This document shows, one piece after another, positions 1 to 8,762 of a stretch of 64,000 bases of DNA. Below the pieces are notes generated by a model, which was given only the letters and a program-made list of their open reading frames with translations, searched no databases and had not been told where the DNA came from. The stretch's first letter is position 1, and the number at the start of each line of letters is the position of its first letter. Source of the DNA: an uncultured Bacteroides sp. GTDB taxonomy: Bacteria; Bacteroidota; Bacteroidia; Bacteroidales; Bacteroidaceae. The DNA lies in the NCBI RefSeq assembly GCF_963678425.1, contig NZ_OY782853.1:186001-250000 (forward strand), written 5' to 3'. A program made the position numbers and the translations under genes.

Positions 1-1
1 C

Positions 2-2179
2 TTCATGTTTTTCTTTCTTGCTGCAACTCAGGCACAGGTCACCACAGGAAAACTATCTCCTTATACAAAGTCATTTCTCTCAAGTATAAAAGAAGGAAGT
101 ACTTCTGTACAACAAAGAACGCTCTATAAAAGAGCAGCAGTAAGACAATCCAATTCCAGAGATTATATAAACGCTTATATTTATCTGAAAGAGAATGCAG
201 ACACTCAAGCTCTGATACAGGAAGGTGTAAAAATCAGTACCCGTACAAAAAATATAATTACTGCCCTGATTCCAGTTGACGTGCTCGAAACTGTTGCAGC
301 TTTACCCGAAGTAAAATATGTACAAATGGGAACTCCCGTACATAAGAATATGGACAAAGCCAGGATTACCTCCAACGTTGAAATGGTACAAAATGGAACA
401 GTTCCATTAACCGGACCATACTTTGGCAAAGATGTAGTAGTAGGGATTATAGACAATGGATTTGAATACGGCCATCCCAATTTTTATAATAAAGACCATA
501 CTGCATATCGGGTAAAAAGAGTATGGGATCAGAATGTAGATACAGGGACTCCCCCTACAGGCTTTAGCTATGGAGTGGAATACATCAACCAGGATTCTAT
601 TCTAAAAGTAGCCTATGATCTGCCGGATACATCACATGGAACCCATGTTGCAGGTATCGCTGCCGGAGCGGACAGAACAAATGGAAATACATACTATGGA
701 ATTGCCGGAGATGCAGACATTGTATTGGTATCCTATCTTAGCGATGATACTGACATTGCTAATGGAATAAAGTATATCTATGATTATGCCACCTCAGTGG
801 GCAAACCTTGCGTAATTAACCTCAGCTTAGGAAGTTATATGGGTCCCCATGACGGTACATCTTCTTTTGATTCCCTGACAGATGAGATGCAGGGTAAAGG
901 ACGTTTACTGGTAGGTGCTGCAGGCAACGAGGGACAAAAGTATACACATATATCAAAAACGTTCAGTTCAACAGATTCCATTTGCAAAGCAATCTTTCAG
1001 TTTAAAGACAACTTTGCTTGTGATGTCTGGGGAGAGGAGGGAAAGAACTTCAAGGTACAACTCTGCCTTTATGACCCTCTTATGAATGCTATTTATACAA
1101 GTCCGGAATACAGTACCTCCGAAATAAATAACGGTAAGAAACTCTATTTAGCTACTCCAACTAATCAGCGAGTGAAAGGTTATGTTAAATTCTATACTGA
1201 AACCAATCCGCAAAACAACAAGCCCAATGCATATTTTACATCTCAATTAACTTCCGACCCTTCCATCCCGACAGGTTATCATCTAGGGCTCATTATAAAA
1301 GCAACAGAAGGAACTGTAAATGCCTGGGGAGATGATAGTTCTTGCTCTTTCACTAGCCTTAATCAGTCCGGGTGGTCTGGTGGTAATAATGATTGTTCCA
1401 TCGGAGAGATTGGAGGAACAGGTAAACAAATAGTCAGTGTGGGAGCATATACAACCAAAACCTCATATACAAACCTGAACAATGAAACCTATAATTCAAC
1501 TGAGACATTAAATGCTCTTGCATCTTTCTCGAGCACAGGCCCAACAATCGATGGACGTATGAAACCAGAAATAACTGCACCAGGAAGTCTTATCGTTTCT
1601 TCTGTATCCAGTTATGATACTGATCCAACTAACAGAGTAAAAGCTACAACAGTAGAAGGTAATACTTATTATTACGGTATGATGGAAGGAACTTCAATGT
1701 CTACACCTTACGTTACCGGTGTTTTGGCAACCTGGTTACAAGCCAATCCAGAACTTACACCTACTGAAGTAAAAAGCATCCTCCAGAAAACAGCAATCAA
1801 TGATTCTTATACGGGAAATATACTTTCTAACGGGAATAACACTTGGGGATATGGTAAGATTGATGCCTATAATGGAATTCTTGAGATAATTAAACAATCT
1901 ACCTCAATTGAAGACATGCCTGTTCAACCTCAACCAATACTGATGTATACTACTCCTGATAATCAACAATTGCTTAAGTTCTTATTTACACAAGGAGATA
2001 CAAATGTACAAATCAATTTATTTAACGTGAATGGGCAAAAACTTCAAAGCAGAAAAATTACCGGGATAACAAGCAAGCAAGAAGAGACTGTTGATTTAGG
2101 TAATCTTCCAAAAGGTCTTTATCTGATTAAGATTACAGGAGATAAGTTGAATCAGGTTTTTAAAGCAAGTACAAAATAA
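2..2179 (+). CDS. Secreted subtilisin-like serine protease with T9SS-type sorting tail (5' partial)
   Basis: Peptidase S8 family endoprotease. The catalytic triad is visible, numbered from the first in-frame ATG at 5: Asp150 in VVGIIDNG, His211 in SHGTHVAG and Ser564 in EGTSMSTPYV. A long insert lies between the His and Ser motifs, as in large Bacteroidota subtilases. The last 80 or so residues (INLFNVNGQKL, then LPKGLYLIKI) match the C-terminal beta-sandwich sorting domain recognised by the type IX secretion system, so cell-surface or extracellular location is inferred. The visible N-terminus is a hydrophobic run ending ATQAQ with no basic n-region, so the true start and the beginning of the signal peptide probably lie left of the window. 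The gene is followed by a strong hairpin whose T-tract is interrupted by an IS. Confidence 0.88.
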   Translation, partial: FMFFFLAATQAQVTTGKLSPYTKSFLSSIKEGSTSVQQRTLYKRAAVRQSNSRDYINAYIYLKENADTQALIQEGVKISTRTKNIITALIPVDVLETVAALPEVKYVQMGTPVHKNMDKARITSNVEMVQNGTVPLTGPYFGKDVVVGIIDNGFEYGHPNFYNKDHTAYRVKRVWDQNVDTGTPPTGFSYGVEYINQDSILKVAYDLPDTSHGTHVAGIAAGADRTNGNTYYGIAGDADIVLVSYLSDDTDIANGIKYIYDYATSVGKPCVINLSLGSYMGPHDGTSSFDSLTDEMQGKGRLLVGAAGNEGQKYTHISKTFSSTDSICKAIFQFKDNFACDVWGEEGKNFKVQLCLYDPLMNAIYTSPEYSTSEINNGKKLYLATPTNQRVKGYVKFYTETNPQNNKPNAYFTSQLTSDPSIPTGYHLGLIIKATEGTVNAWGDDSSCSFTSLNQSGWSGGNNDCSIGEIGGTGKQIVSVGAYTTKTSYTNLNNETYNSTETLNALASFSSTGPTIDGRMKPEITAPGSLIVSSVSSYDTDPTNRVKATTVEGNTYYYGMMEGTSMSTPYVTGVLATWLQANPELTPTEVKSILQKTAINDSYTGNILSNGNNTWGYGKIDAYNGILEIIKQSTSIEDMPVQPQPILMYTTPDNQQLLKFLFTQGDTNVQINLFNVNGQKLQSRKITGITSKQEETVDLGNLPKGLYLIKITGDKLNQVFKASTK

Positions 2180-2240
2180 TTGCTGGCTTCGTTTCTTAAA
2201 AGAAGCAGGCTCGGTTATTATTAATAGAAAAGTTACATGT

Positions 2241-2270
2241 GTAGGCAGCCCTGATGGGTTGCCTACTTTT
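2241..2270 (+). terminator. Intrinsic terminator of the subtilase gene, interrupted by the IS
   Basis: An 11-bp stem (2241-2251 with 2256-2266, one G-T pair) around a TGAT loop, followed by TTTT. The T-tract is cut at 2273 by the IS and its continuation (CTTTTATTTTTG) is found at 3707-3718, so the uninterrupted terminator can be read across the insertion. Confidence 0.8.
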
Positions 2271-2348
2271 ATTGGATCACCAGTAAAATCATGTGTTAGT
2301 CCATTGTATAAAGTTCTAAAACCGTTTTCTTTGCAAGAAAAAAATGTT

Positions 2349-2735
2349 ATGAGCTCAATTGATTCCTTACGCACTCTGGCCTCCTTTATTTTGCCATTGG
2401 AAATAAATGATTATTTTGATATAGTAGATGTCCAATGCTCAAATAATGATCTTCATATTTACTTAGATGAACAAGCACAAGTTCCATCCCAATATGAATC
2501 TTGGGAAGTTAAGGCCAATGGTTTCTTTCCCGAAGTTCTTATTCGTGATTTTCCCATCAGAGACCGCAAGGTATTCCTTCATGTTCGCCGTCGGCGTTGG
2601 CTTGTTTTATCGACTAATGAAAGTACTACAAGATGCTTGACTTTGACCGCAGAGGGGACTCGATACACAGAAGAGTTCGCTTCTTTTTTAAAAGGTATGC
2701 TTGGATTCATACCCGATTACGGCCCGCTCTCTTGA
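2349..2735 (+). CDS. ISAon1-type transposase N-terminal region protein (ORF A)
   Basis: First frame of the IS transposase, 128 residues from the ATG at 2349 (MSSIDSLRTLASFILP). A longer in-frame start at 2259 lies outside the IS, in the terminator hairpin, and is rejected. The protein resembles the N-terminal piece that precedes ISL3-like transposases in Bacteroidota (LPLEINDYFDIVDV; then an RDFPIRDRKVFLHVRRRRW stretch that may bind DNA). It ends PDYGPLS at a TGA at 2733. The catalytic frame is open from 2692 and is in the +1 frame relative to this one, so a full transposase would need a frameshift between 2692 and 2735. It could also act as a separate DNA-binding subunit. Confidence 0.8.
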   Translation: MSSIDSLRTLASFILPLEINDYFDIVDVQCSNNDLHIYLDEQAQVPSQYESWEVKANGFFPEVLIRDFPIRDRKVFLHVRRRRWLVLSTNESTTRCLTLTAEGTRYTEEFASFLKGMLGFIPDYGPLS

Positions 2736-3684
2736 GCTATTCTTCCATGTAGATGGCGTTCAGCTAGAGCGTCAATATAAGGAACATCTGAGTGATTATC
2801 AGCAATGGCACCAAAAGGAGCATGCAGCTAATTATGTTCTTTTCTCCGAAAACATCGGTCCGCACATGAGCATTGATGAAACATGTGTTTCCAACGGAGA
2901 ACTATATACTATTCTTTCAAACAAAGACGCCAAAGGAGGCAAAGGCTGTATCGCTGCAGTTGTGCTGGGAACTAAATCCGAAGATGTAGAAGCGGTTCTT
3001 GACAGAATAGCTCCTGATATACGCCAAAAGGTAGAAGAGGTAACGATGGATATGGCAAATACAATGCGCAAAATTATACGTCATAGTTTTCCAAAAGCAA
3101 CACAGGTTATAGATCGTTTTCATATTCAAAAGTTAGCCTGTGATGCCGTACAGGAAATTAGGATAAATTATCGATGGGAAGCTATACAAGACGAAACGGA
3201 TGCCATGGAGGAAGCTAAAGGTAAGGCAGAAACCTATAAAACGGAGATATTAGCCAATGGAGATACCAGAAAGCAGTTATTGGTCAGAAGTCGATATCTA
3301 TTATTTAAATCAGCAGACAAATGGACTCAAAGTCAAAAAGAAAGAGCAGCTATATTATTTGAATTATATCCAAAACTAAAGAATGCTTATGGCTTATCAC
3401 ACTCATTAAGAATGATATTCGCAAAGAATACAGTCAAAGATGTGGCAAGAATAGCTTTAGCTAAATGGTATAATAAAGTGGAAGAAGCTAAACTGGATTC
3501 GTTCAATGTCATTGCAGCTACGTTATATGAGCACTATCAAGAAGTTTTGAACTTCTTCAATAATAGAGCGACAAATGCTTCTGCAGAATCACTTAATGCT
3601 AAAATCAAAGCATTCAGAGCATCACTAAGAGGTGTTACAGATATACCATTCTTTATGTTTAGGCTAACAAAAATTTACGCATAA
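2701..3684 (+). CDS. ISL3-like DDE transposase, catalytic part (ORF B)
   Basis: Catalytic frame of the IS. DDE residues are visible: Asp in MSIDETCVSNGELY, Asp in VTMDMANTMRKI, followed by VIDRFHIQKLA, and Glu in TNASAESLNAKIKAFRA. This is the pattern of the DDE_Tnp_ISL3 domain. The frame has no ATG near its beginning. It is open from 2692 just after a TAA, the usable initiator would be the TTG at 2701, and the conserved sequence seems to begin at ELFFHVDGVQL. This favours production as a fusion with ORF A by frameshifting rather than independent initiation. It is intact to the right inverted repeat, so the element may be active. Confidence 0.85.
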   Translation: MDSYPITARSLELFFHVDGVQLERQYKEHLSDYQQWHQKEHAANYVLFSENIGPHMSIDETCVSNGELYTILSNKDAKGGKGCIAAVVLGTKSEDVEAVLDRIAPDIRQKVEEVTMDMANTMRKIIRHSFPKATQVIDRFHIQKLACDAVQEIRINYRWEAIQDETDAMEEAKGKAETYKTEILANGDTRKQLLVRSRYLLFKSADKWTQSQKERAAILFELYPKLKNAYGLSHSLRMIFAKNTVKDVARIALAKWYNKVEEAKLDSFNVIAATLYEHYQEVLNFFNNRATNASAESLNAKIKAFRASLRGVTDIPFFMFRLTKIYA

Positions 3685-3779
3685 CACATGATTTTACTGG
3701 TGATCCCTTTTATTTTTGCATATCCATTCAAAAGATAAGTTGCCAGACCAATCAATGAAGGTGAGGATCTTAAGCTATT

Positions 3780-3819
3780 AAATAGAAAAGGCTACCCATA
3801 AGAGCAGCCTTTTCTATTT
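3780..3819. terminator. Bidirectional terminator between the IS locus and groEL
   Basis: A perfect 14-bp inverted repeat (3780-3793 and 3806-3819) with A-rich and T-rich outer ends. It lies 25 bp beyond the groEL stop and can serve groEL on the minus strand. Confidence 0.7.
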
Positions 3820-3843
3820 AATTATAGTGATAAAAAGGAAGAA

Positions 3844-5481
3844 TTACATCATTCCACCCATACCGCCCATTCCTGGAGCGCCCATTGGCATTTCTGGCTT
3901 ATCTTCTTTCTTTTCTACAACAACACATTCTGTTGTTAAGAACATACCTGCGATAGAAGCCGCATTTTCAAGAGCTACACGGGCTACTTTTGCAGGATCT
4001 ACAACTCCTGCAGCATACATATTCTCATAAATATCGGTATGTGCGTTATATCCAAAGTCACCTTTACCTTCACGAACCTTTTGAACAACAACAGCACCCT
4101 CTTTTCCAGCATTGGCAACAATCTGACGAAGAGGTTCTTCGATGGCACGTTTAATGATTTCAATACCTGTTGTTTCATCAGCATTGTCACCCTTCATACC
4201 TTCCAATACCTCAATTGCACGGATGTAAGCAACGCCACCACCAGGAACAATTCCTTCTTCAATGGCTGCACGGGTTGCACAAAGAGCATCATCCACACGG
4301 TCTTTTTTCTCTTTCATTTCAACCTCAGAAGCAGCACCTACATAAAGTACAGCAACACCACCAGCTAATTTAGCCAAACGTTCCTGAAGTTTTTCTTTAT
4401 CATAGTCAGATGTAGTAGTCTTGATCTGAGCTTTGATTTGATTGATGCGAGTTTCAATGTTTTCTTTTGCACCAGCACCATTTACGATGGTTGTGTTATC
4501 TTTTGTAATTGTAACCTTTTCTGCAGATCCCAACATTTCGATAGTAGCTTGTTCCAGTTTTAAACCTTTTTCTTCGCTGATAACCAAACCGCCAGTCAGG
4601 ATTGCAATATCTTCCAACATTTCTTTTCTTCTGTCACCAAATCCAGGAGCTTTCACAGCGCAGATCTTCAATTGAGAACGAAGACGGTTAACTACCAATG
4701 TAGTCAATGCTTCGCTATCTACATCTTCAGCAACAATAAGCAATGGGCGACCTGTTTGTACAGCTGGTTCCAAAATAGGAAGCATATCCTTCAGGTTAGA
4801 AATCTTCTTATCATAGATAAGGATGTATGGGTTTTCCATTTCGCACTGCATCTTTTCAGTGTTAGTTACGAAATAAGCAGAAAGATAACCACGGTCGAAC
4901 TGCATACCTTCTACAACACCAATTGTTGTATCAGTACCCTTAGCTTCTTCAATAGTGATTACACCATCTTTAGAAACCTTACGCATAGCATCTGCAACAA
5001 GTTTACCGATAGTTGCATCGTTGTTTGCAGAGATACGAGCCACTTGCTCAATCTTATCATAATCATCGCCAACCTTTTCAGATTGTTTTTTAATAGAAGC
5101 TACAACAGCTTCAACAGCTTTATCAATACCACGTTTCAAATCCATTGGGTTTGCTCCGGCAGTAACATTCTTCATACCTACACTAACGATTGACTGAGCA
5201 AGTACAGTTGCAGTTGTTGTTCCGTCACCAGCATCGTCGCCAGTCTTAGAAGCAACTTCTTTTACCAACTGAGCACCAGTGTTCTGGAAAGGATCGCTCA
5301 GTTCGATTTCTTTAGCAACTGTTACACCATCTTTTGTGATATGAGGAGCACCGAATTTCTTTTCGATAATTACGTTACGGCCTTTAGGACCTAGAGTTAC
5401 TTTTACTGCATTTGCAAGCTCGTCAACTCCTTTTTTAAGTTGATCGCGAGCATCGATATTGAATGATATATCTTTAGCCAT
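3844..5481 (-). CDS. groEL: Chaperonin GroEL (Hsp60)
   Basis: ATP-driven chaperonin subunit that folds proteins in the cytoplasm inside the tetradecameric GroEL ring capped by GroES. At 545 residues it has the normal family length. Family hallmarks seen are VTLGPKGRNVIIEK, DGVTVAKEIEL, the ATP-binding GDGTTTATVLAQ (Asp86 region), GIVPGGGVAYIRA and the Gly/Met-rich tail (GMGGMGGMM). It lies 38 bp downstream of groES on the same strand, the classical groESL operon. A bidirectional hairpin follows the stop. Several long antisense frames over this gene are shadows of its coding bias. Confidence 0.99.
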   Translation of the reverse strand: MAKDISFNIDARDQLKKGVDELANAVKVTLGPKGRNVIIEKKFGAPHITKDGVTVAKEIELSDPFQNTGAQLVKEVASKTGDDAGDGTTTATVLAQSIVSVGMKNVTAGANPMDLKRGIDKAVEAVVASIKKQSEKVGDDYDKIEQVARISANNDATIGKLVADAMRKVSKDGVITIEEAKGTDTTIGVVEGMQFDRGYLSAYFVTNTEKMQCEMENPYILIYDKKISNLKDMLPILEPAVQTGRPLLIVAEDVDSEALTTLVVNRLRSQLKICAVKAPGFGDRRKEMLEDIAILTGGLVISEEKGLKLEQATIEMLGSAEKVTITKDNTTIVNGAGAKENIETRINQIKAQIKTTTSDYDKEKLQERLAKLAGGVAVLYVGAASEVEMKEKKDRVDDALCATRAAIEEGIVPGGGVAYIRAIEVLEGMKGDNADETTGIEIIKRAIEEPLRQIVANAGKEGAVVVQKVREGKGDFGYNAHTDIYENMYAAGVVDPAKVARVALENAASIAGMFLTTECVVVEKKEDKPEMPMGAPGMGGMGGMM

Positions 5482-5519
5482 GATTTTTAAAATTAATAAT
5501 GATTAATGAATAATTTGAA

Positions 5520-5789
5520 TTAGAGAGTTGCAAGAACATCACTTTGACGCATAATAAGGTATTTACCACCTTCGACCTCAAGTTCTGTTCCGGCATATTT
5601 GCCATAAAGTACTGTGTCTCCAACCTTCAATACCATTTCTTCATCTTTTGTACCGTGACCTACTGCCACAACTTCACCTTTCAAAGGTTTCTCTTTTGCT
5701 GTATCGGGAATGATAATACCACCGATTGTTTTTTCTTCTGCTGGAGCAGGAAGAATAAGTACTCTGTCTGCTAACGGTTTAATGTTCAT
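5520..5789 (-). CDS. groES: Co-chaperonin GroES (Hsp10)
   Basis: Co-chaperonin that forms the heptameric lid on GroEL. At 89 residues it is slightly short but normal for Bacteroidota. The conserved start IKPLADRVLI, the mobile-loop region EEKTIGGIIIPDTAKEKP, and the KVGDTVLYGKYAGTE and YLIMRQSDVLA segments are all present. It is the first gene of the groESL operon. A sigma-54-like -24/-12 motif lies about 55 bp upstream. Confidence 0.98.
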   Translation of the reverse strand: MNIKPLADRVLILPAPAEEKTIGGIIIPDTAKEKPLKGEVVAVGHGTKDEEMVLKVGDTVLYGKYAGTELEVEGGKYLIMRQSDVLATL

Positions 5790-5843
5790 AATTCTTTAAT
5801 ATTTTATTGTTTGACTATTTGTTTTTTATAACGTAAAAGATAC

Positions 5844-5861
5844 TGCTAAAACTGTGCCAAA
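5844..5861 (-). promoter_or_regulatory. Candidate sigma-54-type (-24/-12) promoter of groESL
   Basis: Reading the minus strand, TTGGCACAGTTTTAGCA occurs here. The -24 half is a perfect TTGGCAC, the -12 half is TAGCA (consensus TTGCA), and GG and GC are separated by exactly 10 bases as sigma-54 requires. The -12 GC is 55 bp from the groES start. The match is direct; function is inferred. Confidence 0.45.
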
Positions 5862-5906
5862 AAATGCCATCACTAAAAAGGAGAAAAAAAGCGGGATAAA
5901 GAGACA

Positions 5907-5952
5907 AAAAAAGGTCAATTTGTTTCTTCTAACTGACAAATTGACCTTTTTC
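5907..5952. terminator. Terminator downstream of hisS
   Basis: An inverted repeat of about 15 bp (AAAAGGTCAATTTGT against ACAAATTGACCTTTT) flanked by A and T runs on both sides, 17 bp past the hisS stop. It can act on the minus strand and insulates hisS from groES. Confidence 0.75.
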
Positions 5953-5968
5953 TAATATATTAAATTTC

Positions 5969-7336
5969 TTATTTAGTAACAGCAGCTATTAATTGAACAA
6001 TATCCAGCAGCTGTTGTTCTCCGCTCTCCATATTTTTTAGCATTACCTTGCCTTCATTCATCTCATTTTCACCGACAATAACAACAAAAGGAATTTTCTT
6101 ATCGTTGGCATATCCCATTTGTTTTTTCATTTTAGCAGAATCAGGATACAACTCTGCACGAATATTTGCTTCACGCACTTTTGTCAGTAAAGGCAAACAA
6201 TAAACCGCTTCATTTTCACCAAAGTTCACAAACATCAGTTGTGTACCATTTACAGCCTCTTTAGGGTAAAGCTCCAGTTGATTCAATACATCAAAAATAC
6301 GGTCTGCACCAAAAGAGATTCCTACCCCTGAAACTCCAGGCATGCCAAACACTCCTGTCAGATTGTCATATCGGCCACCTCCAGTAATACTTCCTATCTG
6401 TACATCGAGTGCTTTTACTTCAAAAATAGCTCCTGTGTAGTAATTCAATCCACGAGCCAGAGTTAAATCAAGTTCAACTTCAGAGTTTATATCCAGAAGT
6501 AACAGTTTAGAAAGAATATAATCGCTCTCTTCTACTCCCTTCATTCCTATTTCGCTTGAAGCAAGAACCGTTTTGAGGGTGTTCAGCTTTTCAGCATTAG
6601 TTCCGTTCAACAGGATAATGGGTTGCAGTTTAGCAATAGCTTCATCTGAGATACCTTTAGAAGATAGTTCAGCATTTACATTCTCCAGCCCTATTTTATC
6701 TAATTTGTCAATAGCCACAGTAATGTCTACAATCTTCTCCGCTTCACCAATAATTTCTGCGATTCCACTTAGTATCTTCCGATTGTTAATCTTAATGGAG
6801 ACTCTTACTCCCAGACGAGTGAAAACAGCATCTACCATCTTCATCAGTTCTACTTCATTCAGCAAAGAATTACTTCCCACCACGTCGGCATCACACTGAT
6901 AGAATTCACGGTAACGACCTTTCTGAGGACGATCAGCACGCCATACCGGCTGAATCTGATAGCGTTTAAATGGAAAACTCAACTCATCACGGTGCATTAC
7001 CACGTAGCGGGCAAAAGGTACAGTCAGGTCATAACGTAATCCTTTCTCACAAAATTTGCTTGCCAGTTTGGCTGCATTGCGGGAAAGGAGTTCTTCGTCT
7101 GTCAGTCCAGAGAAGTAATCACCCGAATTTTGTATTTTAAATAGCAATTTATCACCTTCATCTCCATACTTTCCCATCAACGTGGAAAGGTTTTCCATAG
7201 CAGGGGTCTCAATCTGTTCGAATCCGAAAAGATGAAAAACTTCACGAATTGTATTAAATATATAATTACGCTTCGCCATTTCAATAGGCGAAAAATCACG
7301 CGTTCCTTTAGGTATACTTGGTTTTGCCATAATCAA
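5969..7336 (-). CDS. hisS: Histidyl-tRNA synthetase
   Basis: Class II aminoacyl-tRNA synthetase that charges tRNA-His with histidine. Visible motifs are KGTRDFSP near the N-terminus, motif 2 with RYDLTVPFARYV, the histidine-binding RGLNYYTGAIFEV, GGGRYDNLTGVFG, and motif 3 GVGISFGADRIFDVL, followed by the C-terminal anticodon-binding domain. Its 455 residues fit the Bacteroidota length. The start could be this ATG or the ATG two codons later (MAKPSIPKGT); the shorter form matches the usual family start. It appears monocistronic, with a hairpin after the stop. Confidence 0.97.
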   Translation of the reverse strand: MIMAKPSIPKGTRDFSPIEMAKRNYIFNTIREVFHLFGFEQIETPAMENLSTLMGKYGDEGDKLLFKIQNSGDYFSGLTDEELLSRNAAKLASKFCEKGLRYDLTVPFARYVVMHRDELSFPFKRYQIQPVWRADRPQKGRYREFYQCDADVVGSNSLLNEVELMKMVDAVFTRLGVRVSIKINNRKILSGIAEIIGEAEKIVDITVAIDKLDKIGLENVNAELSSKGISDEAIAKLQPIILLNGTNAEKLNTLKTVLASSEIGMKGVEESDYILSKLLLLDINSEVELDLTLARGLNYYTGAIFEVKALDVQIGSITGGGRYDNLTGVFGMPGVSGVGISFGADRIFDVLNQLELYPKEAVNGTQLMFVNFGENEAVYCLPLLTKVREANIRAELYPDSAKMKKQMGYANDKKIPFVVIVGENEMNEGKVMLKNMESGEQQLLDIVQLIAAVTK

Positions 7337-7478
7337 TAATCTTTTTGTGGCGCAAAGTTACACTAAATTATTGATTCTATAAAAAAAAGGAGTCATTTAC
7401 TAAAACTTATTGGTACCTTATTACGTCTATATTATATCTGATGGCAATATTAAGAGTTAACTAATCAAAGATGAATCA

Positions 7479-8678
7479 ATGAGAATAGTTGTCTGCATAT
7501 TGATTGTTATCTGGGGCACATCTACCGGACATGCGCAAGTTACCATGGATGAAGTAAAAAAGTACTTCACAGAACAAAGCCATTTGGTAAAGCAAGCCAG
7601 AGATGCAAAAGATTACAAAAAGGCAGAAGAGCTGGATTATGCTATGATTGAAACAGTACTCTCTTACCCTGAAGAGATAAGAAAAAAAATAGAATCAATT
7701 AAAGGAGCTCTTTATTATAATATTGCCTGCTACCGGTCACTAATGAATAAAAAAGAAAAAGCAGTAGAAGCTTTTGCTAAAGCTGTAGAAAACGGTTGGA
7801 CAAACTACATTCACTCCAGCAAAGATACGGATCTGAATAACATCAGAACAGAAAAGAAATTTATTGCATTAATGGAAAAAATCCGGATTGAAAGTGATTA
7901 TAAGAACATTTTAAAACAAGCAGGTGGCTACACAAACAAAGTGGATTCTCTCTTACCAAAATTTACTTATTTAGCTCCTAATGATCGCAACCTGGTAAGA
8001 ATACGTGAATATTTTAATCTTGATAGTATAGCCGGCAGCGGGAATGAAATTTGTAAAATAAAGAATCTGCTTCATTGGGCACATAATGTAGTGCGTCACG
8101 ATGGACGTTCTATGAATCCGCAATTAAAAAATGCAATTGACCTGGTTAAGGTTTGCCAGAAAGAGAATCGCGGGATAAATTGTCGTATGATAGCTGTAAT
8201 GCTTAATGAATGTTATCTGGCTATGGGGTTCAAATCACGCTATATCACTTGTTTGCCAAAAAAATACATTGATGATTGTCATGTTATCAACGTGGTTTAT
8301 TCTAACACATTAGATAAATGGATATGGATAGACCCTACATTCAATGTATATGTTACAGATGAAAAAGGAACGATGCTGGGTATTTCCGAAGTACGTGAAA
8401 GATTAATAAGTGGTGCACCACTGCGGATTAACGAGGACTCCAACTGGAATAATAAGAAGAAAGAAACAAAAGAACATTATCTGGATTATTACATGACCAA
8501 GAACCTTTATCGAATGGAATGTGTTCTGCATAGCGGATATAACACTGAGACGCAAATAGAGGGAAAGACCTCTCCCATTACAATTATGTTATATCCTTCC
8601 TCCGCACCGGAAATAACAGATCAGCAGACAGGCGTGACAGACAATGCGGAATATTTCTGGCAATCGCCTGAAAATTAA
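7479..8678 (+). CDS. Exported transglutaminase-fold protein
   Basis: A 399-residue protein with an N-terminal signal peptide (basic start, hydrophobic IVVCILIVIWG, cleavage likely after GHA). Residues about 40-130 look like one or two TPR-type helical pairs (LYYNIACYRSLMNKKEKAVEAFAKAVENGW). A transglutaminase-like core follows, with the triad Cys235 (GINCRMIAVMLNECY), His268 (DDCHVINVVY) and Asp285 (WIWIDPTFNVY). The fold supports thiol peptidase or transglutaminase chemistry in the periplasm; the substrate is unknown. It stands alone, with hisS diverging to its left and a hairpin after its stop. Confidence 0.8.
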   Translation: MRIVVCILIVIWGTSTGHAQVTMDEVKKYFTEQSHLVKQARDAKDYKKAEELDYAMIETVLSYPEEIRKKIESIKGALYYNIACYRSLMNKKEKAVEAFAKAVENGWTNYIHSSKDTDLNNIRTEKKFIALMEKIRIESDYKNILKQAGGYTNKVDSLLPKFTYLAPNDRNLVRIREYFNLDSIAGSGNEICKIKNLLHWAHNVVRHDGRSMNPQLKNAIDLVKVCQKENRGINCRMIAVMLNECYLAMGFKSRYITCLPKKYIDDCHVINVVYSNTLDKWIWIDPTFNVYVTDEKGTMLGISEVRERLISGAPLRINEDSNWNNKKKETKEHYLDYYMTKNLYRMECVLHSGYNTETQIEGKTSPITIMLYPSSAPEITDQQTGVTDNAEYFWQSPEN

Positions 8679-8696
8679 GATTTGCACGACATAAAC

Positions 8697-8740
8697 AAAA
8701 AACGGACGAAGAGCTTTGATAATAGCACTTCGTCCGTTTT
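8697..8740. terminator. Convergent terminator
   Basis: A 13-bp inverted repeat (AAAACGGACGAAG against CTTCGTCCGTTTT) between two converging genes, with A-run and T-run ends that could serve both strands. Confidence 0.75.
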
Positions 8741-8762
8741 AAATATTATTCTTCTGATAGAA

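Larger units (their letters stand above)
2274..3706 (+). mobile_element. Complete ISL3/ISAon1-type insertion sequence
   Basis: The element is 1433 bp. Its ends are perfect 24-bp inverted repeats (2274-2297 and 3683-3706, beginning GGATCACCAGTAAAATC). It is flanked by an identical 8-bp direct repeat CTTTTATT (2266-2273 and 3707-3714), the target duplication size usual for ISL3-type elements. It carries two overlapping transposase reading frames on the plus strand. The right end of the second frame stops one codon inside the inverted repeat. Intact ends and an exact duplication suggest a recent insertion. Confidence 0.93.

Noticed and set aside
2096..2374. 92-codon minus-strand frame across the subtilase end and IS left end
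   Set aside because: Crosses an insertion boundary marked by a target duplication, so cannot be an ancestral gene; no domain.
4672..5193. 173-codon plus-strand frame antisense to groEL (and other frames at 4039, 4170, 4442)
   Set aside because: Low-complexity Phe/Asn/Ser-rich translation with no domain; groEL on the minus strand fully explains the sequence.
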